Of a stretch of DNA of 64,000 nt, positions 1 to 9,235 are shown piece after piece. Under the pieces are notes generated by a model. That model was given only the letters and a program-made list of their open reading frames with translations. It did no database searches and had not been told where the DNA came from. Source of the DNA: an uncultured Pelagibacteraceae bacterium (GTDB lineage: Bacteria; Pseudomonadota; Alphaproteobacteria; Pelagibacterales; Pelagibacteraceae). Both the position numbers and the translations under genes were made by a program. Each line of letters begins with the position of its first letter. The stretch's first letter is position 1. The stretch spans positions 1-64,000 of the forward strand of contig CACJUO010000003.1 in the NCBI GenBank assembly GCA_902596675.1, in the 5' to 3' direction.

Positions 1-526
1 ACTTAGAACTTTTCAAATAGCTCATGAATTCTCAAATATGACAGTTCTTGAAAATCTAATGATGGTACCTGGTAATCAGTCTGGTGAAATTTTATTAAAT
101 GCACTTTTAAAACCAAATTTAATTAAAAAAGAAGAGGATATAATAAGAGCAAAAGCATACGAAGTAACTGAGTTTTTAAATCTTAAACATCTAGCAAATG
201 AACGTGCTGGCAACTTATCTGGAGGTCAAAAAAAGTTATTAGAACTTGGAAGAACCATGATGGTTGATGCAAAACTAGTATTATTGGATGAAGTAGGAGC
301 AGGAGTAAATAGAACATTGTTAAAAGACTTAGGCTCAGCAATCTTAAGACTTAACAAAGAAAAAAACTATACTTTTTGTATGATTGAACATGATATGGAT
401 TTTATAAGCAGAATGTGTGATCCAGTTATTGTAATGTCAGAAGGCTCTGTTCTTTTTGAGGGAACTTCAGATGAAGTTAAGAAAAACGAAAAAGTTATAG
501 ATAGTTATTTAGGTAGAAAGAAGTGA
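1..526 (+). CDS. livG: Branched-chain amino acid type ABC transporter ATP-binding protein (LivG-like), truncated by left window edge
   Basis: LSGGQKKLLELGRTMM signature, Walker B LVLLDEVGAGVN; frame is open to the window edge upstream of the listed ATG at 38 (LRTFQIAHEFSNM...), so 38 is not the real start. Confidence 0.85.
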   Translation, partial: LRTFQIAHEFSNMTVLENLMMVPGNQSGEILLNALLKPNLIKKEEDIIRAKAYEVTEFLNLKHLANERAGNLSGGQKKLLELGRTMMVDAKLVLLDEVGAGVNRTLLKDLGSAILRLNKEKNYTFCMIEHDMDFISRMCDPVIVMSEGSVLFEGTSDEVKKNEKVIDSYLGRKK

Positions 527-1234
527 ATGGCATTTTTTGAGGGAAATAAAATGACAGGAGGATACGGCGATGGTCCTGATATAATTAGCTCATGCTCTAT
601 AAATGTTAATAGGGGAGAGATAGTTGCTATTCTCGGACCAAATGGAGCTGGCAAATCCACAGCAATGAAGGCAATGCTTGGATTGTTAAATCTAAAATCA
701 GGTAATATTTCAATTGATGGAGAAGATATTTCTAAACTATCTCCTCAAGATAGAGTTAAAAAGGGAATATCATTTGTACCACAAACTAGAAATGTTTTCG
801 CAGAACTTACTGTAAAAGAAAATTTAGAAGTTGGTGCTTTTTTAAGAAAAGATAATGTAAACAATGTTATCGAGGAAATATATGATCTATTTCCAATCTT
901 AAGAGAAAAAAAAGATCAAGTTGTTGGACAATTATCAGGTGGACAAAGACAACAAGTAGCTTTGGGAAGAGCTTTAATGATAAAACCATCTGTTCTTATG
1001 TTAGATGAACCTACAGCAGGCGTTTCCCCAATAGTAATGGACGAATTGTTTGAACATATTATTAGAGTTAAAAATACAAAAGTAGCAATCATCATGGTCG
1101 AGCAAAATGCAAAACAGGCTTTAAGCATTTCTGATCGAGGATATGTTCTTGTAACTGGAGAAAATAAATTTGAGGGGTCTGGTAAGGAATTATTAAATGA
1201 TCCAGAAGTCAGGAGATCTTTCTTAGGAGCTTAG
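527..1234 (+). CDS. livF: Branched-chain amino acid type ABC transporter ATP-binding protein (LivF-like)
   Basis: Walker A GPNGAGKST, LSGGQRQQVALGRALM, LMLDEPTAGVSP; abuts livG. Confidence 0.88.
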   Translation: MAFFEGNKMTGGYGDGPDIISSCSINVNRGEIVAILGPNGAGKSTAMKAMLGLLNLKSGNISIDGEDISKLSPQDRVKKGISFVPQTRNVFAELTVKENLEVGAFLRKDNVNNVIEEIYDLFPILREKKDQVVGQLSGGQRQQVALGRALMIKPSVLMLDEPTAGVSPIVMDELFEHIIRVKNTKVAIIMVEQNAKQALSISDRGYVLVTGENKFEGSGKELLNDPEVRRSFLGA

Positions 1235-1235
1235 T

Positions 1236-2246
1236 ATGGATTTAATTAATGCAGTAATAGTTTTATTGAATTATACAATTATTCCAGCCTTAACATATGG
1301 TTCTCAATTAGCTCTTGGAGCAATTTTTGTAACATTAATATACGGTATTTTAAGATTTGCTAACTTTGCAACTGGGGATATGATGTCATTTGGTACAATG
1401 TTTGCTGTACTTTTGACTTATTACTTCCAATCTATTGGAATTAATTTTGGTTTTCTGCCTACAGCCTTGCTCACTATTCCTTTTGCAATTTTTATGATGA
1501 TTTTATACATGCTGATAATTGATCAAACAGTATTTAAATATTACAGAATCAAGAAAAGTCCGCCAGTTATGCTTGCAATGGTCAGCGTTGGTGTAATGTT
1601 TGTAACACAAGCAATAATAAGAATTATAATTGGACCAACTGACCGAAGATTTTTAGATGGTGAAAAATTTATTTTAAAAGCAACTGAATTTAAAGAAATG
1701 ACAGGTCTTGCTGAAGGTTTAACAATTAAATCTACACAAATGATAACAATTGTAGTTACTATAATTGTTGTTGCAATTATGTTTTGGTTTTTAAATAAAA
1801 CTAAAACTGGAACTAGCATGAGGGCTTACTCAGATAATGAGGATTTAGCTCTACTTTCGGGAATAGATCCAAAACAAGTGGTTCTAATTACTTGGATTAT
1901 AGCTGGAATATTAGCAACAATTGGAGGGATTCTTTATGGTTTGGATAAAAGTTATAGACCATTCGTGTATTTTAATAACATGTTACCCATTTTTGCTGCT
2001 GCGATAGTAGGGGGGATAGGAAATCCATATGGAGCATTCTTTGGTGGTTATGTTATAGCATTTGCTGAAATATTTTTGACTTATGCATATAAAAGATTTT
2101 TAGTTTATATTTTGCCAGAGTCTTTAGAACCAAATTCGTTGATGCAATTATTATCAACAGATTATAAATTTGCGATCTCATTTTCGATACTAGTCATTGT
2201 TTTAATATTTAGACCATCAGGCATATTTGAAGGAAAACGTATATGA
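1236..2246 (+). CDS. livH: Branched-chain amino acid type ABC permease (LivH-like)
   Basis: Multi-TM, LALGAIFVTLIYGILRFANFATGDMM, AAAIVGGIGNPYGAFFGG; between livF and livM. Confidence 0.87.
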   Translation: MDLINAVIVLLNYTIIPALTYGSQLALGAIFVTLIYGILRFANFATGDMMSFGTMFAVLLTYYFQSIGINFGFLPTALLTIPFAIFMMILYMLIIDQTVFKYYRIKKSPPVMLAMVSVGVMFVTQAIIRIIIGPTDRRFLDGEKFILKATEFKEMTGLAEGLTIKSTQMITIVVTIIVVAIMFWFLNKTKTGTSMRAYSDNEDLALLSGIDPKQVVLITWIIAGILATIGGILYGLDKSYRPFVYFNNMLPIFAAAIVGGIGNPYGAFFGGYVIAFAEIFLTYAYKRFLVYILPESLEPNSLMQLLSTDYKFAISFSILVIVLIFRPSGIFEGKRI

Positions 2247-3613
2247 GGAATTATTTAAATATAATTGTAGCGTATTCGATAATGCTACTTTTAATTATTT
2301 TAGTTGGCATCTTTCAGTCTTGGTCTATCGCATTAACAATATTTAATTATTGTATGATTTCTGCAGTGATGACACTGGGAGCAAATATTCAATGGGGTTA
2401 TGCTGGCTTAATAAACTTTGGGATCATGGGTTATACAGCATTAGGTGGTTTGGCAGTTGTATTAGTATCTGTTGCGCCTGTCCCTGAAGCTTGGAGAGTT
2501 GGTGGAGTTAATATGATGACCTGCCTTGGAATAATTATATTAATGATTTTTTCTACAAGGTACATTTTAAAAAATATTCAAAAATCTAATAAAAGAAATT
2601 ACTTAGTAGCTGGAATAATTATTATTGGATTAATTCTAATAAAAATAATTGCTGGACCTGCAATTGAACAAATAGAAGCTGTTGATCCTGCAAAGACAGG
2701 GTTTCTTGGAGGACTTGGGTTACCAGTTTTATTCTCATGGATAGTTGGAGGACTTTTTGCTGCTGGGCTAGCATTTATTGTAGGGAAAGTGGCTTTAGGA
2801 TTAAGAGCAGATTATTTAGCTATTGCAACGTTATTGATAGCTGAAATTGTTGTTTCCATTATTAAACATGAAGATTGGTTAGCAAGAGGAGTTAAAAATG
2901 TTATTGGTTTAAAAAGACCAGCTCCTTATGAAATTGACCTACAAACTTCTCCTTGGTTTATAAATTTAGTAGAAAAATTTCACTCAGCAAAATTAGATCT
3001 TGCAAATTCATTGTCAGAGAGACAGGATATTTTAAATCAGTTGGTGATAGATGCATCATCTGTTTATGTAAAACTATGTTTTGCAGGCATGTTTTTAGTT
3101 GTAGTTATAATTTTATTAATAATTACACAAAAGGCTCTTTACTCGCCCTGGGGTAGAATGATGAGAGCAATAAGAGATAATGAAGAAGCTGCAAGCGCAA
3201 TGGGTAAGAATGTGGTTAAACAACATTTATTCATATTTATTTTAGGTTCTGCAATTGTGGGTATTGCTGGAGCTATGATGGTAACTAATGATGGACTGTT
3301 TACCCCAGGGAGCTATAGACCAATGAGATACACATTTGTAATTTGGGTAATGGTAATTGTTGGTGGTACAGGTAACAACTTTGGAGCAATTCTTGGAGGA
3401 TTTGTTGTATGGTTCTTGTGGGTAGAAGCAGCACCTATTGCTTTATTTTTCATAAATTTATTTACAGCTCATTTACCTGAAACGAATGATATCAAAATTC
3501 ATTTAATTAATAGTGCTCCATATTTTAGATTTTTGCTCGTTGGTATTGGACTTCTTCTGATAATGAGATTTAGACCTCAAGGAATAATTCCAGAAAAAAT
3601 TATAAAACAATAA
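2243..3613 (+). CDS. livM: Branched-chain amino acid type ABC permease (LivM-like)
   Basis: GYAGLINFGIMGYTALG, RAIRDNEEAASAMGKNV, GGTGNNFGAILGG; 4-nt overlap with livH. Confidence 0.87.
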   Translation: MRNYLNIIVAYSIMLLLIILVGIFQSWSIALTIFNYCMISAVMTLGANIQWGYAGLINFGIMGYTALGGLAVVLVSVAPVPEAWRVGGVNMMTCLGIIILMIFSTRYILKNIQKSNKRNYLVAGIIIIGLILIKIIAGPAIEQIEAVDPAKTGFLGGLGLPVLFSWIVGGLFAAGLAFIVGKVALGLRADYLAIATLLIAEIVVSIIKHEDWLARGVKNVIGLKRPAPYEIDLQTSPWFINLVEKFHSAKLDLANSLSERQDILNQLVIDASSVYVKLCFAGMFLVVVIILLIITQKALYSPWGRMMRAIRDNEEAASAMGKNVVKQHLFIFILGSAIVGIAGAMMVTNDGLFTPGSYRPMRYTFVIWVMVIVGGTGNNFGAILGGFVVWFLWVEAAPIALFFINLFTAHLPETNDIKIHLINSAPYFRFLLVGIGLLLIMRFRPQGIIPEKIIKQ

Positions 3614-3619
3614 TTTGCG

Positions 3620-4228
3620 ATGAGTTATTTCATTTTAGGGTTCTTTACAGGACTGAGTTTAATATTAGCTATTGGGGCTCAAAATATATTTGTAATTGAG
3701 CAAGGTTTAAAAAAACAATTTATTTTTACTGTATGTGCAATTTGCACATTATCAGATTTCCTTCTTATATTTTTAGGAATATTCTTATTCTATTATTTTG
3801 AGAGTTTTTTTTCACCTTTAGTTGATCTTATTCTAAATATTCTTTTATTTTTATTTTTAATTTATTTTATTTGGAAAAAACTGAAAAATATAAATATCAA
3901 TTTTGAAATAAATAGCAAAAATGAAACATCAAGTCTAAGTTCTGTAATATTTAAAACACTAGGTTTTACTTATTTAAATCCGCATGTCTATTCTGATACT
4001 GTTTTTTTTTTAGGAAACTTTTCGAAAAGTTTTTTAATTAATCAAAAAATATTATTTGGGTTTGGTGCAACTCTTTCATCAATAATATTTTTTTTTACAT
4101 TGGGATATTTGTCTAAGTTTTTATCTGATTATTTAAACAGCAACAGAGTTTGGAAAATTATTAATTTTTCGATAATTTTATTTATGTCGTCTCTTAGTAT
4201 TTACGTGTTAAACAATATTTTAGGATAA
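3620..4228 (+). CDS. LysE-family amino acid exporter
   Basis: GLSLILAIGAQNIFVIEQGL N-terminus and hydrophobic ~200 aa, typical of LysE/ArgO. Confidence 0.75.
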   Translation: MSYFILGFFTGLSLILAIGAQNIFVIEQGLKKQFIFTVCAICTLSDFLLIFLGIFLFYYFESFFSPLVDLILNILLFLFLIYFIWKKLKNININFEINSKNETSSLSSVIFKTLGFTYLNPHVYSDTVFFLGNFSKSFLINQKILFGFGATLSSIIFFFTLGYLSKFLSDYLNSNRVWKIINFSIILFMSSLSIYVLNNILG

Positions 4229-4261
4229 AAAAAACTCCAGCGATTTTCACCGCTGGAGTTT
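4226..4261 (-). terminator. Rho-independent terminator for the minus-strand livK-like gene, in the convergent gap with the lysE-like gene
   Basis: Perfect 11-bp stem AAACTCCAGCG (4232-4242) / CGCTGGAGTTT (4251-4261); run of A on + strand at 4227-4234 gives a U-tract on the minus transcript. Confidence 0.88.
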
Positions 4262-4273
4262 AATAGTTAAGTA

Positions 4274-5464
4274 TTATCTTTGTTTTTTGTCTTTAAACTT
4301 ACCACCCTTAATTTCTTTTTCAATAAAGGCACCAGATGCTTCTCCAACATCTGTAAGTTCTACACTTGAAGCTCCTTCATAATTTACAGCTTTCCCACTA
4401 GCTAATAAATCTAAAGCTTTTTTCAATTCACCAGGATAAATTTTTTCTCCTGGAGCATTTGCAACAGACATTACATTTGCTTGGACAGTTCCTCTGTCAG
4501 CTTTTCCACCAGCTTGCATAGCCAATACTATCAAAGCTGCAGCATCGTAAGATTCTGAAGTGTAAGGACCTGAAGAATCAATTCCTGCGGCACCAGCAAC
4601 ATCTTTGAATATTGTTGCACCTTTACCCATTGATCCTGGAAGTGATCCAAAAGATTTATTTAAATCATTACCAAATCTGTCTGTTAAAGAGTCACCGATC
4701 ATGCCATCAGATAAAACAAATACATCAAATGCACCTGAGTCTAATGAGCCATCGATGATACTTCCTCCAGCTTGATCTAAGTAACCTAAAACAGCTAAAG
4801 CATCTCCACCGGCAGCTGCCAATGTAGCAACTTCTGCACCGTAGTCTCCTTTACCTTCTTCGTGAGCTGTCACAACAGTTACGTTTATACCGTGAGCTTT
4901 AACAGCCGCAACATATACATCTGCTAAACCTTTTCCATAATCATTATTTGTATGTGTAACTGCAATACTTTTAACTTTTCTATCTTTAGTAATATCTGCT
5001 AATACTTGACCACCTCTTGCATCAGATGGAGCAGTTCTAAAGAAATAACCGTTGTCTTTAAGATCAGTCAATCCTGGAGATGTAGCTGATGGTGAAATCA
5101 TAACGACACCATTTGGTACAGCAACATTTGTTGCTATTGCTCCAGTTACTCCAGAACAGTCAGCTCCCATAATTGCTACTACACCGCCAGATATTAAACC
5201 TTCTGCAGCAGCTGTTGCAGCAGCTGAGTCAACACAAGTTGAATCTGCTCTTTCAACAGAAATTTTTTTACCACCTAGCAATGAACCTGAGTCTGAAGCT
5301 TCTTTAAATGCAAGCTCTGCAGAAGCAGCCATAGCTGGAGTTAGGGACTCAATAGGACCTGTAAATCCTAAAATAATTCCCATTTTAATGCCATGTCCAT
5401 CTGAATATGCTTTTGAGGTAAAGCAAGATACAATGATAAACATCGCTAATACTAGTTTTTTCAT
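4274..5464 (-). CDS. livK: ABC transporter substrate-binding protein, branched-chain amino acid type (LivK-like)
   Basis: Signal peptide MKKLVLAMFIIVSCFTSKAYS then IKMGIILGFTGPIESLTPAMAASAELAF; next to liv ABC genes. Confidence 0.85.
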   Translation of the reverse strand: MKKLVLAMFIIVSCFTSKAYSDGHGIKMGIILGFTGPIESLTPAMAASAELAFKEASDSGSLLGGKKISVERADSTCVDSAAATAAAEGLISGGVVAIMGADCSGVTGAIATNVAVPNGVVMISPSATSPGLTDLKDNGYFFRTAPSDARGGQVLADITKDRKVKSIAVTHTNNDYGKGLADVYVAAVKAHGINVTVVTAHEEGKGDYGAEVATLAAAGGDALAVLGYLDQAGGSIIDGSLDSGAFDVFVLSDGMIGDSLTDRFGNDLNKSFGSLPGSMGKGATIFKDVAGAAGIDSSGPYTSESYDAAALIVLAMQAGGKADRGTVQANVMSVANAPGEKIYPGELKKALDLLASGKAVNYEGASSVELTDVGEASGAFIEKEIKGGKFKDKKQR

Positions 5465-5536
5465 ATATTCCCTCTAATTGTTAACAATTTGTAAAATTAA
5501 ATTAAATCCTATTAGTTATAATTTTCAATGACAAAA

Positions 5537-6394
5537 TTATCTCATTTTTTGTGCAAAAAACACAGAAGTAATTACAATTAATCCCCCGGTAACAGTAACT
5601 AAAGATGGAACTTCACCAAATATGAAAAAAGTAAGAATTAACCCAAAAACTGGGAACAAAGCGTAGAAAGGAAGTACCATATCAATTGGATAAAATTTAT
5701 ACAAATAAAACATCATTAAATGACCAAATAAAGAGATTATAGCTCCTGCATATAATACTGTAAGCCAACTTCCAATACTAATATTTTTAATAGTTTGAAT
5801 AGAAGTTCCTTCAAACAATACTGATAGTATAAATAAAATTACAAATCCAACTAAACTCATAAATGTATTTGTAAATTTTAAATCTAAATTTTTAAGATAC
5901 CTGGAGAAAACTTGCGATAAACCATAAAAAAACGCCATACAACAAATTAGGAGAGATCCCGTTAATTCCTCAACAACTTTTGGATCAAAAGCAAGTATCA
6001 CAATACCAAAAAAAGATGTCATGATAAGTAACCACTTTTTATAACTTATCTTTTCACTCAAAAATATTGAACTTAATATTATGCCAAAAGGAATAGAAAG
6101 CTGAGCTCCTATTGTTATAGGTGCTAGAATGCTTGAAGCGTTTATGGACAAATATAAAAACATATTAACCATAACGCCAAAACAAATTGAAAACCCAATC
6201 AAAGGGATAACATATTTTCTTTCAATTATTTGAAATTTAAAAAAAGGTATTAAACATAAAAACACAATTAACATTCTTAAACCACCAAAAAGAATTGGAG
6301 GTATTGTATCGTTTAATCCTAATTTACCTGTAGGATATGCACTTCCAAGGAGGAAGACTACAAATAAAATAAGTAATGTATGTTTGGTTGACAA
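5537..6394 (-). CDS. EamA/DMT-family permease
   Basis: ~10 TM, two EamA-like repeats (GSAYPTGKLGLNDTIPPILFGGLRM; FFYGLSQVFSRY). Confidence 0.75.
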   Translation of the reverse strand: MSTKHTLLILFVVFLLGSAYPTGKLGLNDTIPPILFGGLRMLIVFLCLIPFFKFQIIERKYVIPLIGFSICFGVMVNMFLYLSINASSILAPITIGAQLSIPFGIILSSIFLSEKISYKKWLLIMTSFFGIVILAFDPKVVEELTGSLLICCMAFFYGLSQVFSRYLKNLDLKFTNTFMSLVGFVILFILSVLFEGTSIQTIKNISIGSWLTVLYAGAIISLFGHLMMFYLYKFYPIDMVLPFYALFPVFGLILTFFIFGEVPSLVTVTGGLIVITSVFFAQKMR

Positions 6395-6397
6395 TTA

Positions 6398-7879
6398 TTA
6401 TCTGATTGAGAAAGGATCTAAAGTTGGTTCATCAGAGGTATAATACCAAGTAGTTTTAACTCTAGTATAATCTTTAATTGATTCCATTCCTGCTTCCTTT
6501 CCATACCCGCTATCTTTAATTCCTCCAAAAGGTGCAGATGGTGAAATTAGTCTATAAGTGTTAACAAATGTTATTCCTGCCCTAATAGCATTAGATACTC
6601 TTAAACCTCTAGCAAAGTCACTGGTGTATACACCAGAAGATAATCCATATTGATTATCATTCATTTTTTCTATGACTTCTTTTTCATCATTAAATTTCAT
6701 GACAGATAAAACTGGTCCAAATAGTTCATTTTCAGCAGTCGGAAGATTGTGATTATCACACTCAATTATTGTTGGAGGAAAATAATAACCTTCATTAGAA
6801 AATGGATGTCTTTTTCCTCCACATTTAACCTTTCCACCTTGCTCTATTGTTTTTTTTATATTTTTTTCGATAATTTCTAGTTGCTTAAAGTTACTTAAAG
6901 GGCCCATTTCAGTATCAGGATCCATTGGAGCGCCAATTTTAATTTTTTCAGCTCTTTTTGTAAGTTTATCAAGAAACTCATCATAAATTCCTTTTTGCAA
7001 ATATAATCTTGAACCTGCAATACAACTTTGTCCACTAGCACCAAATATACCCGCAGTAATTCCATTGATAGCATTTTCTTGATGCGCATCATCAAATACT
7101 GCAACCGGGCTTTTTCCACCTAATTCTAAACTAACCTCAGACAAGTTTTCTGCAGAATTTCTAATAATATGTCTTGCAGTTTCAGGTCCTCCTGTAAAAG
7201 CCACTTTCTCAACTAAATCATGCGTGGTTAAAGCTTTACCACATGGATCTCCAAATCCCGTAATCACATTAACTACTCCTTTTGGAATACCAGTTTCCTC
7301 TATAAGTTTTGCAAATTCAAACATCACAGCAGGTGCAAGCTCAGAGGATTTAATTACAACTGTATTTCCCATAGCTAGAGCTGGAGCAAGTTTTGTTGCT
7401 GTTAAAAACATTTGGGAGTTCCATGGTACAATTGCTGCAATAACACCTATAGGTATTCTTGAGGTTATAGCTTGAATGTTTGGTTTGTCTATTGGTAGAA
7501 CAGTACCTTCAACTTTATCAGCCATACCAGCGTAATAGTCATAATATTCTGCGATATAGTTTGCTTGTTTGTTGGTCTCTCTAAATAGCTTTCCAGTATC
7601 AATCGTTTCAATCTTGCCAAGTAATTCTGCATTGTCTCTAAGTTTGTTTCCAATAGCTCTTAAAAATTTAGCTCTTTCTCTTGGCAATATTTTTGGCCAA
7701 TCCCCTTCAAAAGCTTTCTGAGCAGCTTTAACTGCTTTGTCGACATCGTTGGCACTTGCTTCTGGAACAACAGCCCATGGTTTGTTATCTTCTGGGTTTA
7801 ATGTTTCAAAAGTTTTTTTAGTATCAGAGTCAACCCATTCTCCTCCAATAAACATTTTATATTTTTTTAGTTCAGGCAT
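6398..7879 (-). CDS. NAD(P)-dependent aldehyde dehydrogenase
   Basis: VSLELGGKSP and FGASGQSCIAGSRL catalytic Glu/Cys motifs, VPWNSQMFL, ELFGPVLSV. Confidence 0.9.
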   Translation of the reverse strand: MPELKKYKMFIGGEWVDSDTKKTFETLNPEDNKPWAVVPEASANDVDKAVKAAQKAFEGDWPKILPRERAKFLRAIGNKLRDNAELLGKIETIDTGKLFRETNKQANYIAEYYDYYAGMADKVEGTVLPIDKPNIQAITSRIPIGVIAAIVPWNSQMFLTATKLAPALAMGNTVVIKSSELAPAVMFEFAKLIEETGIPKGVVNVITGFGDPCGKALTTHDLVEKVAFTGGPETARHIIRNSAENLSEVSLELGGKSPVAVFDDAHQENAINGITAGIFGASGQSCIAGSRLYLQKGIYDEFLDKLTKRAEKIKIGAPMDPDTEMGPLSNFKQLEIIEKNIKKTIEQGGKVKCGGKRHPFSNEGYYFPPTIIECDNHNLPTAENELFGPVLSVMKFNDEKEVIEKMNDNQYGLSSGVYTSDFARGLRVSNAIRAGITFVNTYRLISPSAPFGGIKDSGYGKEAGMESIKDYTRVKTTWYYTSDEPTLDPFSIR

Positions 7880-8645
7880 TTTGTATATGGTCTTTTATTG
7901 TATTATTTACATCATCTGAGCATTCAATACTACAGAGATGTTTTCCTTTAGGAATAATTTTTACAACAGAATTTTTAATTTTTTTACCTAAATTAATTGA
8001 CATTTCTGGGGTTGATCCCACATCACCTTCACCAGTTATCACTAAAGTTTTAGTCTTGATGTTTTCAAATTTTTCATTGTCTTGATGTTTCACGAATAAG
8101 GAATAGATCTTTATAAAATTATTCATATTATTGTTTTGAAGAATTTTGAAAATTTTATCGGAGATGCCTGGATTTTTATTTAAAAAATCTTCTGTAAACC
8201 ACCTTTTAAGAGCATCTTTAGTAAGTTTATGATCTTTTTTGGTCTGTTCAAATCTATCATTTACAATTTTTTGCTCTTTATCAGATCGATTAAATATAGA
8301 ACACAAGAGTGTAAGAGAAGCTAATCTATCGTTAAATCTTGAAGCAAAATTTCTTGCAATTAATGAACCTATAGAAAAACCAACTAAGTGAACTTTATTA
8401 AATTTTAATTCATCCATTAAGTTTAATATTTGATTGGAAAAATCATCAAAACTTAAATCATTTTTGTTTAAAGGTGTTTTACCATGACCTAGAATATCAT
8501 AAATTAAAACAGTATTATCAAATTCATTTATCTGTGGATCCCATATAGAGTGATCAAGTCCCACACCGTGGATAAATATGATTGGAGTTCTATCTTTTTT
8601 ATTTAATATATAGAATGTACCTTTTGAGTCTGTTGCATGAATCAT
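7872..8645 (-). CDS. Alpha/beta hydrolase (3-oxoadipate enol-lactonase-like)
   Basis: HGVGLDHSIWDPQ, nucleophile elbow GFSIGS, late His in KGKHLCSIE; 8-nt overlap with ALDH. Confidence 0.8.
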   Translation of the reverse strand: MIHATDSKGTFYILNKKDRTPIIFIHGVGLDHSIWDPQINEFDNTVLIYDILGHGKTPLNKNDLSFDDFSNQILNLMDELKFNKVHLVGFSIGSLIARNFASRFNDRLASLTLLCSIFNRSDKEQKIVNDRFEQTKKDHKLTKDALKRWFTEDFLNKNPGISDKIFKILQNNNMNNFIKIYSLFVKHQDNEKFENIKTKTLVITGEGDVGSTPEMSINLGKKIKNSVVKIIPKGKHLCSIECSDDVNNTIKDHIQNA

Positions 8646-8647
8646 TA

Positions 8648-9235
8648 TTACTTTGGTTCAATGCCCATTTCCTTCATGTCTTGGTATCTATCACCTGTTC
8701 TAGCATGTGCTCTTCCAGTTGAAGCACCTCCAATTGCGATTACAATTTCGTCATCAAATGGAGCATCATGTATTGTAAACTCATGTGTTAAATAATAAGG
8801 CCTTAAACCTGAGTCAGTTTTATGCATCATTGGAATTGATATTTTTGATCCAGCAGGACCCCTCGTGTTTGTAAAACTTAGGTAAGAAGTACCACCGACT
8901 GCATCTCTAAATTTATTACCAAATCTCAATGTATGGATAAAAGCAGATGCATGCTCAATTTCTCCATTTAATCCAACTACACCAGCTTTTCCATAAGCTA
9001 ATATTTTATCAGGAGAACCTATTTCTTTGATTAATTCTGGGACAAGTAAATCTCCAAGTTTTGGAGCTAGATCTAAAATTATAGGTTTTAAATCTTCTAC
9101 AAAACCTTTCCCGTCCCAAGGATTTTTAAAAATTGCTGCTACAGAAACCATTAAAACTGGATCTTTAGCTTCTTTTCCACCCTCAATAAAAGTTTTATCT
9201 ACAAATTTATTAAATTTTCTTAATTCTAATTTCAT
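8648..9235 (-). CDS. DUF1185 / 'amino acid synthesis' family protein (PF06684-like)
   Basis: Overall sequence (GKAGVVGLNGEIEHASAFIHTLRFGNKFRDAVGGTSYLSFTNTRGPAGSKISIPMMHK) matches this family as I recall it. Confidence 0.65.
   Translation of the reverse strand: MKLELRKFNKFVDKTFIEGGKEAKDPVLMVSVAAIFKNPWDGKGFVEDLKPIILDLAPKLGDLLVPELIKEIGSPDKILAYGKAGVVGLNGEIEHASAFIHTLRFGNKFRDAVGGTSYLSFTNTRGPAGSKISIPMMHKTDSGLRPYYLTHEFTIHDAPFDDEIVIAIGGASTGRAHARTGDRYQDMKEMGIEPK

Noticed and set aside
5052-5477. 141-aa plus-strand ORF opposite livK
   Set aside because: Antisense shadow of a clear SBP gene; low-complexity Ala/Ser/Pro-rich translation with no family features.
5465-5536. livK promoter
   Set aside because: Several TTGxxx/TAxxxT combinations possible in the AT-rich gap; no single convincing -35/-10 pair.
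6895-7119. 74-aa same-strand alternative-frame ORF inside the ALDH gene
   Set aside because: Out-of-frame shadow; all similar short ORFs in the track (e.g. 916-1128, 1541-1819, 2953-3156, 30677-30871, 50013-50261, 56629-56835) treated likewise.
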